Below the pieces are notes generated by a model that was given only the letters and a program-made list of their open reading frames with translations, had not been told where the DNA came from and searched no databases. Shown here one piece after another: positions 9,612-19,080 of a stretch of 64,000 nucleotides of DNA. Made by a program: the position numbers and the translations under genes. This stretch comes from Planococcus circulans (GTDB taxonomy: Bacteria; Bacillota; Bacilli; Bacillales_A; Planococcaceae), in the NCBI RefSeq assembly GCF_020023385.1, contig NZ_JAIQCL010000001.1, positions 837,317-901,316 on the forward strand, written 5' to 3'. Numbering within the stretch: the first letter of the stretch is position 1; each line of letters starts with the position of its first letter.

Positions 9612-9679
9612 GTGTTCCCTAGCTGGGATCCTTCAAGTCGCTAAGAATAAAGAGTTAAAGCAGTAGTTTTAAAGGGGAT

Positions 9680-10266
9680 CTATAAATCGCTCTGGTGCTC
9701 TGGAGTGGACTCCCACGATAAGCCGGGCAGCGCTTCGCTTGCCAGTCTTATCGCTCCGTCCACTCCGGTGACGCACCTGCCGCTGGGTGTCGGGGAATAC
9801 GCAACGAACTTGTTGGATGTGGTGGATGGTAGCGTGTGGTTCTGGAATCACTCGGCAGCGATGGTGCACGCGCCTTCGCTTGGGGTGGTGACGTGGCTAC
9901 ATGTGGATTTTTGGGTTCTAAAGGAAGAGCTGGTGTCTCTACCTCACCCTTTCAAGTTTCTACAGGAGAAAGTTCGGATGCTACCTGACCGGCTTGCATT
10001 TCTACATGAAGTTTCTGTGTTCTTACATGAATTCCGAGAAAAGGTGAGACGAAATTATGTGCTCAGTGGGTAAAAGCTTCAACGCTGGGTGTGAGCCATG
10101 CCTCGTTAGAAAGTATCGCTCCTTATGCCAAGCTGTTCGTGGCGCGAATAGCTTCCAATCAAAGGCTTGAACTTGGTTAGAAGCAGAAGTGGAGGAAATG
10201 CATGTAGAGGGTTAACTAGTTCATGTAGCCGTTCCTAAAGTTCAGGTAGAAATAGGGACGTCCATG
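9680..10266 (+). repeat. Composite intergenic element, copy 1
   Basis: In order: hairpin A (GGAGTGGAC 9702-9710 pairing with GTCCACTCC 9758-9766; inner stem CGATAAG/CTTATCG); the conserved box (about 9845-9880); seven TACNTGA-like motifs exactly 21 bp apart (9898, 9919, 9940, 9961, 9982, 10003, 10024); a linker with CTGGGTGTGAGCC; a hairpin GCTGTTCG/CGAATAGC (10132-10152); and reversed motifs (CATGTAG, TCATGTAG, TCAGGTAG) again 21 bp apart (10201-10250). An inverted homologue lies at 52.5-53.1 kb. No gene is present. Confidence 0.7.
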
Positions 10267-10333
10267 TGCTCTGGTTTGGCGTGAAGAGGTGCCTATAGTT
10301 TAAGACGTCTGTTTAATTTCCAAATATCTGCAT

Positions 10334-10362
10334 TTGCTTGCATCTCATGCTTCCTCTATACT
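10334..10362 (+). promoter_or_regulatory. Candidate SigA promoter of the LTA-synthase-like gene
   Basis: TTGCTT (10334-10339), a 17-bp spacer and TATACT (10357-10362), about 80 bp before the start codon. Confidence 0.5.
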
Positions 10363-10440
10363 TAAGGGTAGTCCACATTTTCCGTCTCTTTCTGGCGATC
10401 GATGCGCCTGATGTGATAAATCTTTTTGAGGTGATTTTTA

Positions 10441-12303
10441 ATGAAAGTCAAATGGAGCTACAAACCTGTTTTGGTTATGCTAGCCACCATGTTTTACTTC
10501 TTTTTGCTTATAAATGGAATTGAAACATATTTAAATGGAAGCTATTCGGAACGTGCTGTCTGGCGCGGGGAAAACAAAGAGGCTTTTTTCTTCAATTACA
10601 TGATTGCCTTGAGTTTGTTCATTGTCTTTTTAGGGATTTTCAACCGCTATTTTATCAGTTTTATCCTCACCAACGCGATTGTAGTGCTATTGGCGGTTTT
10701 CAGCTTTTATAAATTCAGCTTTTTAGGGGAATTTTTATATCCTTGGGATTTGATGCTTTATAATAATGTGCTGAATTTATTGCCGAACCTGTATGAAACC
10801 GTCAATTTAACGCAAGTCATTGTCATTTTCGGATTGATCATTGCGGTCCTTTCTGCCTTTTCCGCTTTTTTATTCATCAAGAAGCCGAAGCGCTGGATCC
10901 GCTTGAACCCATGGGTGCGACTGTTCTTCGTCATTGCGGGTGCTGCGTATTTGAGCATCTTTATCTTTTACCGGTCGATCCCGGATGTGGAATCGACTTT
11001 GGAAGATGCGGGAGTCACCAATTTAGTTTTTGACCAGAGCCGTAATTACAAAACCAACGGCTTCCTGCTGACGTTCCTCTTGAACATGCAAAGTGCCATT
11101 GTGCTGCAGCCAAGTGGCTATAATGAAGAAAACATTCTGGATATCGTTGATGGGTTGAATAGAGTCGAACCGCAATCCAACTCGACTGCGCCAAAAGATC
11201 CGAATATCATCTTCATCATGAGTGAATCTTTCTGGGATCCGACTTCTGTAGAAGGCACATCGTATAACGAAGACCCGATGCCGACCGTTAGAGAACAGCA
11301 GAACGGCCAGATTTTGGCACCTACTTTCGGCGGAGGCACCAGCAATGTGGAATTCGAGGCATTGACCGGCTTCACCAATATGTTCCTGCCACCCGGTTCT
11401 GTGCCGTACCAGCAGTATATAAAAAATGAAATTCCGGCGATGCCTAATTATTTGGCGGATCAGGGATATCAGACCACTGCGATCCACCCATATCCGAAAT
11501 GGTTCTGGAACAGAGAAGAAGTCTATCAGCATGTCGGATTCGAAAAGTTCATCGATATCGACGGATTCACCGATCCGGATTATAAAGGGCCCTATGTTTC
11601 GGACCAGCAGGTGACTGATACGATCATCGAACAGACGGAAGCGAATGAAGATCCGACGTTCATCTATGCCATCACCATGCAGAACCATACCAGCTATAAT
11701 GTTGATAAATACCCTGAATTCAGTGTCGAAACGCAAACGCCGCCTGGAGTGGATCCGGTCTTCAACTTATTGTTGCGGTCCTACACACAGGGAATCGCGG
11801 ATGCCGACGCAGCGTTCAAGAGCCTCATCGATTACTACGAAACATCCGATGAACCCACCATCGTCGTCTTTTTTGGAGACCATTTGCCGGGCCTCGGCAA
11901 CGATTATAAATTCTATAAGCAGGCTGAATACGTGCCACGCGGAGCCGGAGACATCAACTGGAGCCTCGAGGATCAGTTGAAAATGCATGCTACGCCACTG
12001 GCCATCTGGAATAACTACGGCACTGAAGTTCCGGATCTCGGAACCATCAGCCCCTCGTTCCTGGCACCGACCGTCTTTGACCTGGCAGGAATCGAACAGC
12101 CTTTGTACCATTCCGTGCTGGAAAACTTTCAAGCCGAAATGCCTGGCTACACGAACGACGTGAAAATCGATGCAAACGGCGAACTCTACAAAGTTACACC
12201 GGACAAAGTCGAACCAACTAAGCGTGAATACGAACTGATCCAATACGATCTGCTCTTCGGAGAACAGTATTCGCTGGAGAAGTTGTTCGGGAAACAAAAG
12301 TAA
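10441..12303 (+). CDS. LTA synthase family protein (phosphoglycerol transferase)
   Basis: A membrane sulfatase-fold enzyme of the LtaS/MdoB family, expected to transfer glycerol phosphate from phosphatidylglycerol to a surface polymer. About five membrane segments occupy residues 10-205 and an extracellular sulfatase domain begins near 250 (NIIFIMSESFWDPT, metal-binding Glu). The catalytic Thr is in GGGTSNVEFEALTGF near residue 300, and the metal-binding Asp/His pair is in FFGDHLPG near 477; these positions fit the Staphylococcus LtaS layout. GAGGTGA precedes the ATG by about 8 bp. It stands alone between a promoter and a strong terminator. Whether it makes the lipoteichoic acid main chain or a primer or other decoration cannot be told from sequence. 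Confidence 0.88.
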   Translation: MKVKWSYKPVLVMLATMFYFFLLINGIETYLNGSYSERAVWRGENKEAFFFNYMIALSLFIVFLGIFNRYFISFILTNAIVVLLAVFSFYKFSFLGEFLYPWDLMLYNNVLNLLPNLYETVNLTQVIVIFGLIIAVLSAFSAFLFIKKPKRWIRLNPWVRLFFVIAGAAYLSIFIFYRSIPDVESTLEDAGVTNLVFDQSRNYKTNGFLLTFLLNMQSAIVLQPSGYNEENILDIVDGLNRVEPQSNSTAPKDPNIIFIMSESFWDPTSVEGTSYNEDPMPTVREQQNGQILAPTFGGGTSNVEFEALTGFTNMFLPPGSVPYQQYIKNEIPAMPNYLADQGYQTTAIHPYPKWFWNREEVYQHVGFEKFIDIDGFTDPDYKGPYVSDQQVTDTIIEQTEANEDPTFIYAITMQNHTSYNVDKYPEFSVETQTPPGVDPVFNLLLRSYTQGIADADAAFKSLIDYYETSDEPTIVVFFGDHLPGLGNDYKFYKQAEYVPRGAGDINWSLEDQLKMHATPLAIWNNYGTEVPDLGTISPSFLAPTVFDLAGIEQPLYHSVLENFQAEMPGYTNDVKIDANGELYKVTPDKVEPTKREYELIQYDLLFGEQYSLEKLFGKQK

Positions 12304-12313
12304 ACAAAAACAC

Positions 12314-12353
12314 AAACCCCCATGAACCGGATCGCCGGTTCATGGGGGTTTTG
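12314..12353 (+). terminator. Terminator of the LTA-synthase-like gene
   Basis: AAACCCCCATGAACCGG and CCGGTTCATGGGGGTTTT form a 17-bp stem with a 4-base loop and T tract, 10 bp after the stop. Confidence 0.92.
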
Positions 12354-12362
12354 AATTGTGTG

Positions 12363-12397
12363 GGAATTGTGCGGGTGCCTGGCACCCACACAATTCC
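12363..12397. repeat. REP-like palindrome R3 (extended)
   Basis: The core GTGCCTGGCAC (12375-12385) lies inside a longer palindrome whose arms are GGAATTGTG and CACAATTCC. This is the most complete copy in the window and shows the full 35-bp symmetric unit. Confidence 0.75.
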
Positions 12398-12488
12398 CTT
12401 CTATATCGTTTCAGCTTTTCAGGCAAAAAAGCCCCGCAGAGATTTCTCTCGACGAAGCTTCCTTTCCAGTTAAGGTATTACATTGAAC

Positions 12489-12764
12489 TTATCGTTCACA
12501 AGCAATCAGATCTTTATCACGGTCACTTTTTTTATTGGCATCATACAATGCTTGAGAAACAAATGGCTTGTACTTCGTTTTCCCGCCTTTGTTTTTTACC
12601 TTTGAAGAGCGGGCAATACCGCCTGCATAAACTTTGTTGATTTCTTTACAGTTAGCGTACGTCTTCGCTTTAGTTGCCGCAGCATCTGCCGGTAATGGTG
12701 CTGCACTGAACGTAAAGCTAAGAGCCACCATTAATGACAATAGTGCATAACTAAGTTTCTTCAC
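12489..12764 (-). CDS. Small secreted excalibur-domain protein
   Basis: About 91 residues: an N-terminal signal peptide (hydrophobic run then ADAAATKA) and a C-terminal excalibur-type calcium-binding motif. The motif shows TYANCKEINKVYAGG at its start and an acidic SDRDKDLIACER end with two cysteines. The family occurs on secreted proteins and next to surface nucleases; a function for a stand-alone copy is not established. An upstream in-frame ATG at 12782 is possible, but the GTG at 12764 follows GGGGGG at good spacing and opens directly into KKLSYALLS, a typical signal peptide start. The gene is monocistronic. Confidence 0.75.
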   Translation of the reverse strand: MKKLSYALLSLMVALSFTFSAAPLPADAAATKAKTYANCKEINKVYAGGIARSSKVKNKGGKTKYKPFVSQALYDANKKSDRDKDLIACER

Positions 12765-13032
12765 TTTGAGTCCCCCCCTCATTAATTTTCCCTATTGCAA
12801 CAATATGTTAACGCTATTAATAAGTCAGGCATCTAATTGCACATCATCCAATTATTAGTAGCTTCCATATTATAGCAGCGTTTTTCTTTTAATCCTATAT
12901 ATTTGGAAAATAAATCCTATACTTTTCCCTTTAATTAGGAAATCCAATTTACAGAGAGTTACTACCATGCGCTCTTTGAAGAAGCTGTACGGGGCGCAAT
13001 TAATGTTGATGAATTGTATAAGAATTGCGCAG

Positions 13033-13043
13033 GTGCCTGGCAC
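13033..13043. repeat. REP-like palindrome R4
   Basis: GTGCCTGGCAC, six bases short of the stop codon of the SLH-SGNH gene. The flanks are partly degraded (GAATTGCGC on the left, CACTATTCC on the right). Confidence 0.7.
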
Positions 13044-13048
13044 CCCCA

Positions 13049-14323
13049 CTATTCCAAATACCGGCTTACCGAATACTCCACCATCATATGACCTCTCGGG
13101 GTCCAATGGAAGCCGAGCAGGGGATCAATCAAACCGCTCTTCTTTAGGTCTGCATCTGTCGCGCTTCCTGCTTTTTGTACAGCATTCGCATAATTATCGA
13201 TCAGCCCGACATTTTGCTGCTTCGCAACTTTGCGGATAATTTCGTTATAGCTGTCTTCCCATGCCCGAAGTCCGCCTTTACCCGCATACAGCTTTTGAAT
13301 ATCCGGATTTTGTGCCGCTTGCGATTGGTAATAAATGCTTTCGATGACCGGCAAATTGGTCATCCATACGACTTCGATATCCTTTGCCTTCAACTGCGCG
13401 GTCATATATGAAATATTCTCTTCAAACTGGACTTTGCTGACTTGCGGTTCCTTCGTATCCGGTCGGATCAAGGCATCGTTCAAACCGAACATCATGACTA
13501 CAGCAGACGGGTTCCGGTCCAACACATCGGTTTCAAAGCGTTTCAAGGCGCTCGCTGTGGTATTGCCGCTGACGCCTGCGTTCGTGATTCCTGCTAGTTT
13601 CGGCCAGTTATGGTCCGGGTACGCTGAAAACTCTTTCGGCAAATACGAACCCGACGTGTTGCTGTCGCCAAACGCGATGATTTCACCCGAAGGCACCTGT
13701 TCACCCTTCCACTCCATGGCCCGGTTGGCAAATGCAGCCATTTGAGCTCTGGTGACAATCCCATCCGGCCGGTAAGTATTATCCTGTGAATATCCCACTG
13801 TGATGCCACTATCACGCAGCGCTAAAACATAGGTGAACATCCAATCTGCCGGTTTTACATCTTCGAAATAATTAGTCGAGCGCCCAACAAGGCCAAAACT
13901 TTCCGCCAGGATCTTCGCCATTTGCCCGCGCGTCAGCACCTCACTAGGACCGTACATGCCATTCCCTTTCCCATGAATAACGCCAGCTTTTTTCAAAGCT
14001 TCAATATACTCGAAAGCCCAATAATCCGGCGCAACATCCGGATAACTCGCTTTCTCCGGTTTCACCGGCTTAATGTCCGCTGCCAGCGAAATAACTTTCG
14101 CCGCCTGTGCACGGGTCACGGATTCATCCGGCTTGAACGTTCCATTCGAATAGCCATTCAAAACGTTCTTCTCCATCAGCGACTGGACATCCCCATAAGC
14201 CCAGTGGCTCTCATCCACATCAGTCAAATTCGCTGCCAGACTGGGCTGGCCACTTGATAAGAATAGGACAATGGCAAGGAATGCGATGATAGTAAGAGAC
14301 GTACTACGTTTCTTTTTGTGCAT
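13049..14323 (-). CDS. SLH-anchored SGNH/GDSL hydrolase
   Basis: A surface esterase or lipase-like protein of 424 residues. After a signal peptide come three SLH domains (about 33-205), each ending in the TRAQ/TRGQ motif that binds pyruvylated wall polysaccharide. An SGNH hydrolase domain follows: block I IIAFGDSNTSG (nucleophile Ser, about 219), an NAGVSGNTT block, block III FGLNDAL (about 285) and block V HWTPRGH near the C-terminus. AAAGGAG precedes the ATG. The gene lies directly downstream of the S-layer gene but is separated by a terminator and a REP-like palindrome. The substrate is unknown; wall polysaccharide deacylation is only a possibility. Confidence 0.88.
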   Translation of the reverse strand: MHKKKRSTSLTIIAFLAIVLFLSSGQPSLAANLTDVDESHWAYGDVQSLMEKNVLNGYSNGTFKPDESVTRAQAAKVISLAADIKPVKPEKASYPDVAPDYWAFEYIEALKKAGVIHGKGNGMYGPSEVLTRGQMAKILAESFGLVGRSTNYFEDVKPADWMFTYVLALRDSGITVGYSQDNTYRPDGIVTRAQMAAFANRAMEWKGEQVPSGEIIAFGDSNTSGSYLPKEFSAYPDHNWPKLAGITNAGVSGNTTASALKRFETDVLDRNPSAVVMMFGLNDALIRPDTKEPQVSKVQFEENISYMTAQLKAKDIEVVWMTNLPVIESIYYQSQAAQNPDIQKLYAGKGGLRAWEDSYNEIIRKVAKQQNVGLIDNYANAVQKAGSATDADLKKSGLIDPLLGFHWTPRGHMMVEYSVSRYLE

Positions 14324-14357
14324 GTTGTCACTCCTTTAAACAAAATGAATTGTGTGG

Positions 14358-14368
14358 GTGCCAGGCAC
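14358..14368. repeat. REP-like palindrome R5
   Basis: GTGCCAGGCAC preceded by GAATTGTGTGG. It lies between the S-layer gene terminator and the SLH-SGNH start codon. Confidence 0.7.
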
Positions 14369-14378
14369 CAAATATCAA

Positions 14379-14415
14379 AAAAGCGATACCGGGAACAATC
14401 CCGGCATCGCTTTTG
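14379..14415 (-). terminator. Terminator of the S-layer gene
   Basis: AAAAGCGAT-CCGGGA pairs with TCCCGG-ATCGCTTTT around a 4-base loop, with one mismatched position. A T run follows on the minus strand. Confidence 0.9.
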
Positions 14416-14450
14416 ATTTTATGAGTACAAGGTACTCAAGAGAAGTTCAA

Positions 14451-16916
14451 TTATTTTACATAAACGCCATTTTTGTCAGTCAATTCAGTTTGATTAGACT
14501 TAACAGTAGCACTTACTGCACCACTTGGAACTTCACCAAATGAGAACTTAATTTGGTTAGCGTTTCCTGCGACTGCTTCTAAATTACCAGCCGTTGCTTC
14601 TTCTACTTCAGTACCACCCGCAATATCTACGTTAAATACGTTGTTAGCGTCAACTGTAGTCGGAGTTAGTGCTTCGTTGAATGTTACTACTACAACGTTA
14701 CCGGCAACTTGTACAGATGTAATTTTAGCAGGAGTATTATCTTTGATTGTTACTGCTGAGTTGAATGTTTCAACTACATTCCCTGCTTTGTCAGTCGTGT
14801 TCAATACTGTCAATACAGCTGGAGTACCAGTTGTTTGATTACCGATGTTAACTGATCCTGCAGGCAATTTGATAACTACTGTATCTTTGTCAGCATCTGT
14901 GAAGTAGATGTCAGTTCCAGCAGGTAAAGCTTGTCCGTCTAGACGGTAGCTTGAAAGGCTGATTCCGTTAGCAGCAACTTCTTCGCTGTATGAAACAGTG
15001 AATTCGTTTGTGTTAGTAGTAACTACTGAAGCTGTTGGTTTCACGTTATCAACTGCTGATGGAGTTCCAGGAACAGTGATTGTTGATGATACTGCAGCAG
15101 ATTTGTTGCCGTATGCATCAGTGAAGAATCCAGCTGGGAAAGTAACTGTGTACGTTCCAGCATCCAATGCTGCTGTAGTTGCTTTGAAGTCTACTAAGTA
15201 AGTAGAAGCGTCATCAGTTTTCAACATAGATTCTGCATCAACTGCTGAGAAATTAACGCCTTGTGAGTTACGGATAGTGATTTCGCTATCAGATCCTGCA
15301 ACTACAAGTTTTTCATTGAAAGTGAATTCCAATTTCTCGTTTCCAGCAGAAACACGTGTAGAAGAAAGTGTTGGTGCAGTTACGTCTTTAACGAACGTTA
15401 CTGAAGTGCTGTAGAATTCGTTTTTGTTTCCAGCAAGATCTGTCATAACTTTAGCTTCAGCGTACAAAGTGAAAGTTTGTGAAGTTGCTGTAGAACCTGC
15501 TGGGAATAATTCCCCTACATTCAACAAGTAAGTTTTGCCAGTTGTGTCAGTAGTATCGCGATCTAGAGTAGCAGTAGTTTGCGTTCCACCCTGTTGCAAT
15601 TTAACAGATACGCTGTCTTCAACAATATCTTCGCTCAATGTAACTTTAGCAGTACTTTGGTTGACTACTTGTACACTAGTCACACGTGGTTTTTCCATAT
15701 CTGCTGATGGAGCAGTTACAGAACCATTGTAGATAACCATTTCGTTTTTAGCTGCAGATTTGTCTGTAGCTCCTGCAATGTAAAGCGAAGCAGTTTGGCT
15801 AGCGTTCAATGATTTGTCGATTACTACTTTGTTGCCTGAAGTTGTGAAAGCAGTAACTGGCTCACCGTTTACACGGATTACAGTAGGAGCTGTCCCTAGA
15901 TCTTCAGAGAAAGTAAGTGTGATTTTGCCGTTGTCGTATGAAGTGTTAGTGATTACTGGTTTAACAGTATCAGCATAAGTAAATACTTTAGAAGCCTTCT
16001 CAGTGTTTACCCAGTTGCCATCTTTATCTTTTGCATTAGTAGCAATCGGTTCAACTACAAGGACTTGATCTTTTCCTTCAACTGATGCAGCAAAAGTCAA
16101 GACGACTGAGCGCTTGTCAGCTGACAATTCAGCTTTAGCTGGAGTTGCTGTGCCTAATTTGTAGTTAGCAACTTCAGTTGCATCTTTAAGTACATCTGTA
16201 TCAGCATTCAAAGTTGTGTTGAAGTTAACTTGAACCTGGTTAGTGTTAAGGCCAGTAACAGATGAAACAGTTGCTTCATCTTTAACTTGAGTCAATTCAT
16301 ATAATCTATGAAGGAAGATTGCGAAATCTCCACGTTTGATAGAAGATTCGATTCCAAATTTAGTTGGAGTTTCTCCATCAGTGATTTTGTTTTCAACTAA
16401 TGATGCAACTTCTGTTGCGAAACGGTGCTTAGACCCAACATCAGTGAATTTAAGTTTAGAAACGTCGCCGTCTTCTAACTCATACGCTTGTGCAAGCATG
16501 AATGCTGCCTGGCCACGAGTGATTGACTGATCCCAGCCGAACTTAGTATCTGAAACGCCGTTAATGATTCCTGCTTCTTTAAGAGAGTTGACTGCAATAG
16601 CACCACGTTTAGGAACGTCAGAGAAACCTGAAGCTGGAGCTGTTTCGTCCATTAAACCAGCAGCAGTAGCGATCATGATCGCTGCGTCACCACGAGTGAT
16701 TGAAGCGCCTACACCGAATTGTGTTTCGTTGATACCGATTGCAATTCCGTTAGTTACTACGTAATCAACTGCGTTTGTATAACGATCACCCACATCAGTG
16801 AATGCTGAAGTTGAAGCTTGGTCTGCGAATGCCGCTGGAGCGATTGCTGATGCTACTAAAGTAGCCGTTGCTGCAGTTGCTACAAATTTTTTGTAATTTT
16901 TTGGTTGGTAAGCCAT
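14451..16916 (-). CDS. Probable main S-layer protein (SLH x3, Ig-like domains)
   Basis: An 821-residue exported protein with a signal peptide (ending AFADQ), three SLH domains (about 38-205: SITRGDAA, SITRGQAA, SIKRGDFA), then repeated Ig-like domains rich in Thr, Val and Ala, with several D-AGN segments and KxITLTFSEDL-type strands. The SLH set binds pyruvylated secondary wall polysaccharide and the rest builds the lattice. Three things suggest very high expression and support the main S-layer role: a strong AGGAGG site, an unusually long AT-rich upstream region, and a codon choice (GTA, GTT, ACT, GCA) unlike the more GC-rich neighbouring genes. It is transcribed alone. CsaB, encoded at 23.6 kb, would make its ligand. 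Confidence 0.88.
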   Translation of the reverse strand: MAYQPKNYKKFVATAATATLVASAIAPAAFADQASTSAFTDVGDRYTNAVDYVVTNGIAIGINETQFGVGASITRGDAAIMIATAAGLMDETAPASGFSDVPKRGAIAVNSLKEAGIINGVSDTKFGWDQSITRGQAAFMLAQAYELEDGDVSKLKFTDVGSKHRFATEVASLVENKITDGETPTKFGIESSIKRGDFAIFLHRLYELTQVKDEATVSSVTGLNTNQVQVNFNTTLNADTDVLKDATEVANYKLGTATPAKAELSADKRSVVLTFAASVEGKDQVLVVEPIATNAKDKDGNWVNTEKASKVFTYADTVKPVITNTSYDNGKITLTFSEDLGTAPTVIRVNGEPVTAFTTSGNKVVIDKSLNASQTASLYIAGATDKSAAKNEMVIYNGSVTAPSADMEKPRVTSVQVVNQSTAKVTLSEDIVEDSVSVKLQQGGTQTTATLDRDTTDTTGKTYLLNVGELFPAGSTATSQTFTLYAEAKVMTDLAGNKNEFYSTSVTFVKDVTAPTLSSTRVSAGNEKLEFTFNEKLVVAGSDSEITIRNSQGVNFSAVDAESMLKTDDASTYLVDFKATTAALDAGTYTVTFPAGFFTDAYGNKSAAVSSTITVPGTPSAVDNVKPTASVVTTNTNEFTVSYSEEVAANGISLSSYRLDGQALPAGTDIYFTDADKDTVVIKLPAGSVNIGNQTTGTPAVLTVLNTTDKAGNVVETFNSAVTIKDNTPAKITSVQVAGNVVVVTFNEALTPTTVDANNVFNVDIAGGTEVEEATAGNLEAVAGNANQIKFSFGEVPSGAVSATVKSNQTELTDKNGVYVK

Positions 16917-17600
16917 TAATATAATTCCTCCTTGGTTTGGTGGTGCTATAAATATATTGAGTCATATAACTCAATTCAGTTACCCGCTTCTCCCTAATCG
17001 TTTCCACCTTCTGTAGATTAAGTACGTCTTATGAACGATACTAGAGTCCCACTTGTTATAGGTCGAACGAAAGATTTTATCAGATAACTAAACTCTTACT
17101 TAGTTTACCAAAGAATTACGTTAAATCAACCACTAATGTAATAATATATCAAAAAATTTACTAATACTTACAAAAATAATGCAGAAGAATTACATTTAAT
17201 ACCGATTTCTGATTTTTTCGAACAACTTATGGTATATTATCCCTATATTTTACTTCCTTTTTTATCCTATTTCACAGTAAATGAAGTTTTTTTACATTTT
17301 ATAGTAATTTATTTTCTTCAACCATTAGCAAGAATATCATTTTTTTATTTTATTAATATTTTTAACTAAAAATATTGGCCTTTTAAGCCAGTAAAATCAT
17401 GTCAATTTACTTATACTACTTTTTCTATATTTGTTTAAATAAATAGTTTTTAAAACGCCCTTAGTCTTTAGTCCCCTATCTCTGAACACTGAATTTGCTT
17501 CCTGTACTCCAGATTTTCTTCTCCAGTAATAGCCGATTCAACTGATTATTACTCTCCCCATTTTTTAGAATTTACGTGGCCTTAATCTTCCCAAACAGAA
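16917..17600 (-). promoter_or_regulatory. Long AT-rich upstream region of the S-layer gene
   Basis: About 680 bp without a gene, strongly AT-rich. The best promoter candidates on the minus strand are TTGATT-16-TAAACT (17129-17102) and a weaker TTGTTC-18-TATTAA further upstream. Either would leave a leader of 180 bases or more, as is common for S-layer genes. No repeat of the hairpin-A or TACATGA type is seen here. Confidence 0.4.
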
Positions 17601-17605
17601 AAAAA

Positions 17606-17644
17606 CCCCGAAAGGCAGCAGAATTGCAACGCTGTCTTTCGGGG
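17606..17644 (-). terminator. Terminator of the 23.5-17.7 kb polysaccharide operon
   Basis: CCCCGAAAG and CTTTCGGGG (with CAGC/GCTG inside) form a stem, with a T run on the minus strand. It lies about 20 bp past the O-antigen-ligase-like stop. Confidence 0.9.
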
Positions 17645-17665
17645 CTAGATTTACTGGATTCTATT

Positions 17666-19066
17666 TTATTTTGATTTGAGCAGATCTTCGTTTACCGTCA
17701 GCATCGCGAGGATAGCTGCCACATAGATGGAAACGGCTGGAGCTGTCAAGACGTGGCCTGCGGTATAGGCAATTCCAATCCCTAAAAGGAAAGCAACGCC
17801 ATATAAAATATAGAAGTACGTAAAATGGGTTTTGATATTGACGACAAAGTGAATCAGGAATTTACCGGTGAACCAAACAAATGGAATCATCATGTAAATG
17901 AAAGTGATCCATCCGAACGAATAGAACCAATCGTGAAAGTCCATTTCGATCATCGTTGGTGACTTGCCGGGTTCGGGAATTTCATAATTCCCCGCAAAGC
18001 CCATTCCGAATAATTGCTGAAGGATCGGCGAGTTCTGGAAGTCCTCTTTCATGAACTGCGCATAGGTTTCGCGAGAGCTGAACACCAGGTTCTGCACTTG
18101 CGCACTTGTGATTCCGGAATCTTCTTCTTCTTGCTGCTGCTCCTCGAAGCCTTCGTCCCCTTCGACTAATACTTCATCTCCGGGACGCTCGACGGCATCC
18201 CCAAAGTTGATGCCAAGCGAATCGATGTGGGCAAACATATTGCCGAATACTGGAGTTACAGGTGTGATCGCAATCAAGACGACAGTCAGGAAGGTGGAAA
18301 TCAGCAAATTGATTTTGATCGTTGCTGACCGTTTCTTCATCAGCAGCATGATCAAACTGCCGAATACTACCGATAATAAAACGATGATGATTCCGCCATA
18401 GCCGACCTTCGTACCAAGTGCGAGCATGCCGATCGACAGCAGGATGAACGGAATCCATGACCAGGATTTTTTCCAGGAATCGGTTTTTTCAATGGCATAG
18501 AGAGCCATAATCGGCAAAACGATCGCCATAATTGCCCCGACTTCGTTACCGGCATAAAACCATCCTGTAAAACCGACTTTCGTATGCGAGTAATTGGAAA
18601 GGCTTGTTCCCGTCAACTGGGCAATGATAAAGATAATTCCGATGAATAAACCCGATATCCATAAGTATTTTGTTGTTTGGCTGGCAATATTGTAGTTTTT
18701 GTCTTTCAGCTGGCGATAAACCACCAGGAAACCAAACAACACAATATGGAAATAGATCGCCTTATTGAAGAACTTAAGCTCCTGGAACAGATAGTACGGA
18801 TCTTTGATCTGCAGATTGCTGACGATATTGATGCCGATCAGCAATGCCAAACCGATCAAGTAAACAGTGAAAAGCCGACTGTTTTTGCTGGTTCTCGCCA
18901 TCCATAGCAAAAATACCAGTGCCAATGCCATATAAGCTGTCCGTAAAAGGACACCCACCGTCAAACTGGTTTCCACCATGAAGATGGAAGCCGTCGTCAA
19001 GACATCAATGATCGGCTGAATCGCAATAAAGGCGATGAAAAGTATTAGAATTTTTTTAGAGTCCAT
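17666..19066 (-). CDS. O-antigen ligase/polymerase-like membrane protein
   Basis: A polytopic protein (about 466 residues, ten or more membrane segments) of the O-antigen ligase/Wzy superfamily, the role filled by TuaE in Bacillus teichuronic acid synthesis. It has a long extracytoplasmic loop near residues 265-355 that is very acidic (EGDEGFEEQQQEEEDSG), as in this superfamily. The longest reading starts at 19084 with an ATGA overlap to the upstream gene. I prefer the internal ATG at 19066 because AGAGGA precedes it at about 7 bp. It is the last gene of the minus-strand operon, so it probably polymerises or transfers the secondary wall polysaccharide. Confidence 0.75.
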   Translation of the reverse strand: MDSKKILILFIAFIAIQPIIDVLTTASIFMVETSLTVGVLLRTAYMALALVFLLWMARTSKNSRLFTVYLIGLALLIGINIVSNLQIKDPYYLFQELKFFNKAIYFHIVLFGFLVVYRQLKDKNYNIASQTTKYLWISGLFIGIIFIIAQLTGTSLSNYSHTKVGFTGWFYAGNEVGAIMAIVLPIMALYAIEKTDSWKKSWSWIPFILLSIGMLALGTKVGYGGIIIVLLSVVFGSLIMLLMKKRSATIKINLLISTFLTVVLIAITPVTPVFGNMFAHIDSLGINFGDAVERPGDEVLVEGDEGFEEQQQEEEDSGITSAQVQNLVFSSRETYAQFMKEDFQNSPILQQLFGMGFAGNYEIPEPGKSPTMIEMDFHDWFYSFGWITFIYMMIPFVWFTGKFLIHFVVNIKTHFTYFYILYGVAFLLGIGIAYTAGHVLTAPAVSIYVAAILAMLTVNEDLLKSK

Positions 19067-19080
19067 AGTAAAATCCTCTT

